NCBI GenBank assembly: GCA_001513335.1
Contig: LFTO01000208.1
Span: 1-38,223 of the forward strand
Direction: 5' to 3'
Source of the DNA: Clostridiales bacterium DTU086
GTDB taxonomy: Bacteria; Bacillota; DTU086
DNA: 38,223 nucleotides
Both the position numbers and the translations under genes were made by a program. Under the pieces are notes generated by a model. It searched no databases. It saw nothing but the letters and a program-made list of their open reading frames with translations, and was not told the DNA's origin. Position 1 is the stretch's first letter, and each line of letters opens with the position of its first letter. Shown here in pieces: positions 37,002 through 38,223 of the stretch.

Positions 37002-37644
37002 CTTGGAAATAACCTTTTTATTGCTCCACGTGCCAAGAAGGCCGGACACCTCTATAACTCACCCCCCGGTCAAACCGGGCCGCCTTAAAAGGGGCATCCT
37101 GTTTCTACCCCGGTTGGTCCAGCGTCCTAGCCTGTGCCTCCCCGGGTCCCACTAAAAGTTGTTTGGCCGCTCACAATGCGCCAACAGGGGGTAGAAGCCT
37201 TAATGTGATTGTTTCAACCAGTTGCCCGGGGGCGAATTGGCTGATTCCTCCTCAAAATACCCATAAGTAATAGAATGTAATGTAATGAAAAATTTTTTAA
37301 TAAAAATAATTTACGATGCGGAAAACAAAGAAACGTAACTAAATAAAAATAAACATTTAATATTGTAATAGTTTTTTTATCACTGGTATAACTATAAATT
37401 AGGCACACGTAGTCATTCCACTCAAAATTTTCAGAATATTTTGGAATACTGGCATACCGGAATACCACAATTGGGTTAATTACTGCTCACAATAAGGCAC
37501 CAGGTTGCTATTTATTTGTGTTTGAGTGGCTGTGCCTAGGAAGAGGAGTATTTTTATGCTGGAGGTGGTGCTGATCTAGCAATCATTATTCGCTGTTGAA
37601 ATTATGTTTCTTCTCTGTATTATGTAATGCTTGGAGGTGACTTC

Positions 37645-38223
37645 ATGTCAGAAGCTGCTGAGATTAAAAAGTGGCCAGCCGGTGGTTTGGAACCACTGGA
37701 TTTTGGTAAACCGCTGCCGGAACCGCCGAGTACTATGTCTTTCTTTGGTCCCGGTATGGTTCTGGTCGCTCTTGGTGTTGGTTTGGGCGAGCTCTTCATG
37801 TGGCCGCGTCTGGTTATGCTCTTCGGTGCAAACATTCGCTGGCTGTTCTTCATGGGTATGCTGGCTCAGGTTTTTGCTATGATGGAAATTGCCCGCTGGT
37901 CCATGGCTACCGGTGAAAGTACATTTATGGCTGCAGCCCGTGTATGGAAGCCGTTCATGTGGTTCTTCTGGATCCTGGCTATGGGAACTTATATCTGGCC
38001 CGGTCACATCTCCTTGGGTGCCGGCGCTATTGAAACCATGTTTGGTATTCCGTGGTTGGTAACCGCCATTGGCGGTATCATCTTGATGGGGGTTATCCTG
38101 ACCTGGGTGCCTGTTGCCTATGAAGCTATTGAAAAGATTCTGTCAGTTATTATTGCTATAGTTGTGGCATCAGGATTTATTACCGCTGCTGTTGTTGGTA
38201 CTGCCCAGGAATGGATTTCAGCT
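37645..38223 (+). CDS. Nramp-like divalent metal transporter family protein, 5' part (open at window end)
   Basis: Open frame MSEAAEIKKWPAGGLEPLDFGKPLPEPPSTMSFFGPGMVLVALGVGLGELFMWPRLVMLFGANIRW...; SD GGAGGTGA; multiple TMs; absent from ORF track because it runs off the end. Confidence 0.75.
   Translation, partial: MSEAAEIKKWPAGGLEPLDFGKPLPEPPSTMSFFGPGMVLVALGVGLGELFMWPRLVMLFGANIRWLFFMGMLAQVFAMMEIARWSMATGESTFMAAARVWKPFMWFFWILAMGTYIWPGHISLGAGAIETMFGIPWLVTAIGGIILMGVILTWVPVAYEAIEKILSVIIAIVVASGFITAAVVGTAQEWISA

Noticed and set aside
36858-37088. 76-aa plus-strand ORF
   Set aside because: Runs through tRNA-Val and its terminator; not coding.
37214-37468. 84-aa minus-strand ORF in the AT-rich spacer
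   Set aside because: No SD and composition simply reflects AT-rich DNA.
37495-37512. Sigma-54-like site AAGGCACCAGGTTGCTAT upstream of the Nramp-like gene
   Set aside because: Distance between the GG and GC elements is 9 nt rather than the required 10.
1-38223. CRISPR array, prophage, defence island or intact IS element
   Set aside because: No regularly spaced repeats, phage genes, nucleases or transposase ORFs were seen; the Tn5 end at base 1 is library adapter.

Overview
The window is a co-oriented (+ strand) housekeeping block from a spore-forming, Clostridia-like Firmicute. Gene order is lepA(3' end)-hemW-hrcA-grpE-dnaK-dnaJ-prmA-rsmE-mtaB-HIT-rpsU-yqfC-yqfD-phoH-pgpH/yqfF-ybeY-dgkA-[DUF881-DUF3048]-cdd-era-mgtE-yqzL-recO-DUF4342-[T-box]-glyQ-glyS-ccpN-like-ppsR-ppdK-nfu-flavodoxin/FMN reductase-dgt-yqxD/yaiI-dnaG-rpoD-tRNA(Asn, CAU, Val)-Nramp-like (open at the window end). 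Positions 1-19 are a verbatim Tn5/Nextera mosaic-end adapter, so genomic sequence starts at about position 20. I see no phage, CRISPR array, defence island or intact IS element. The most interesting material is small or non-coding: (i) an mgtE leader with its own promoter, a 13-codon mini-ORF and two mutually exclusive hairpins, one hiding the mgtE Shine-Dalgarno; (ii) the 766-bp dgt-yqxD spacer, with a perfect 38-nt palindrome, a 40-aa single-TM protein on the otherwise empty minus strand and a long imperfect hairpin; (iii) a candidate AUU start codon for the CcpN-like regulator; (iv) an attenuator-like rpsU leader; (v) an Nramp-related transporter lacking the usual TM1 DPGN motif. All functional assignments come from motif recognition by eye; no database search was run.
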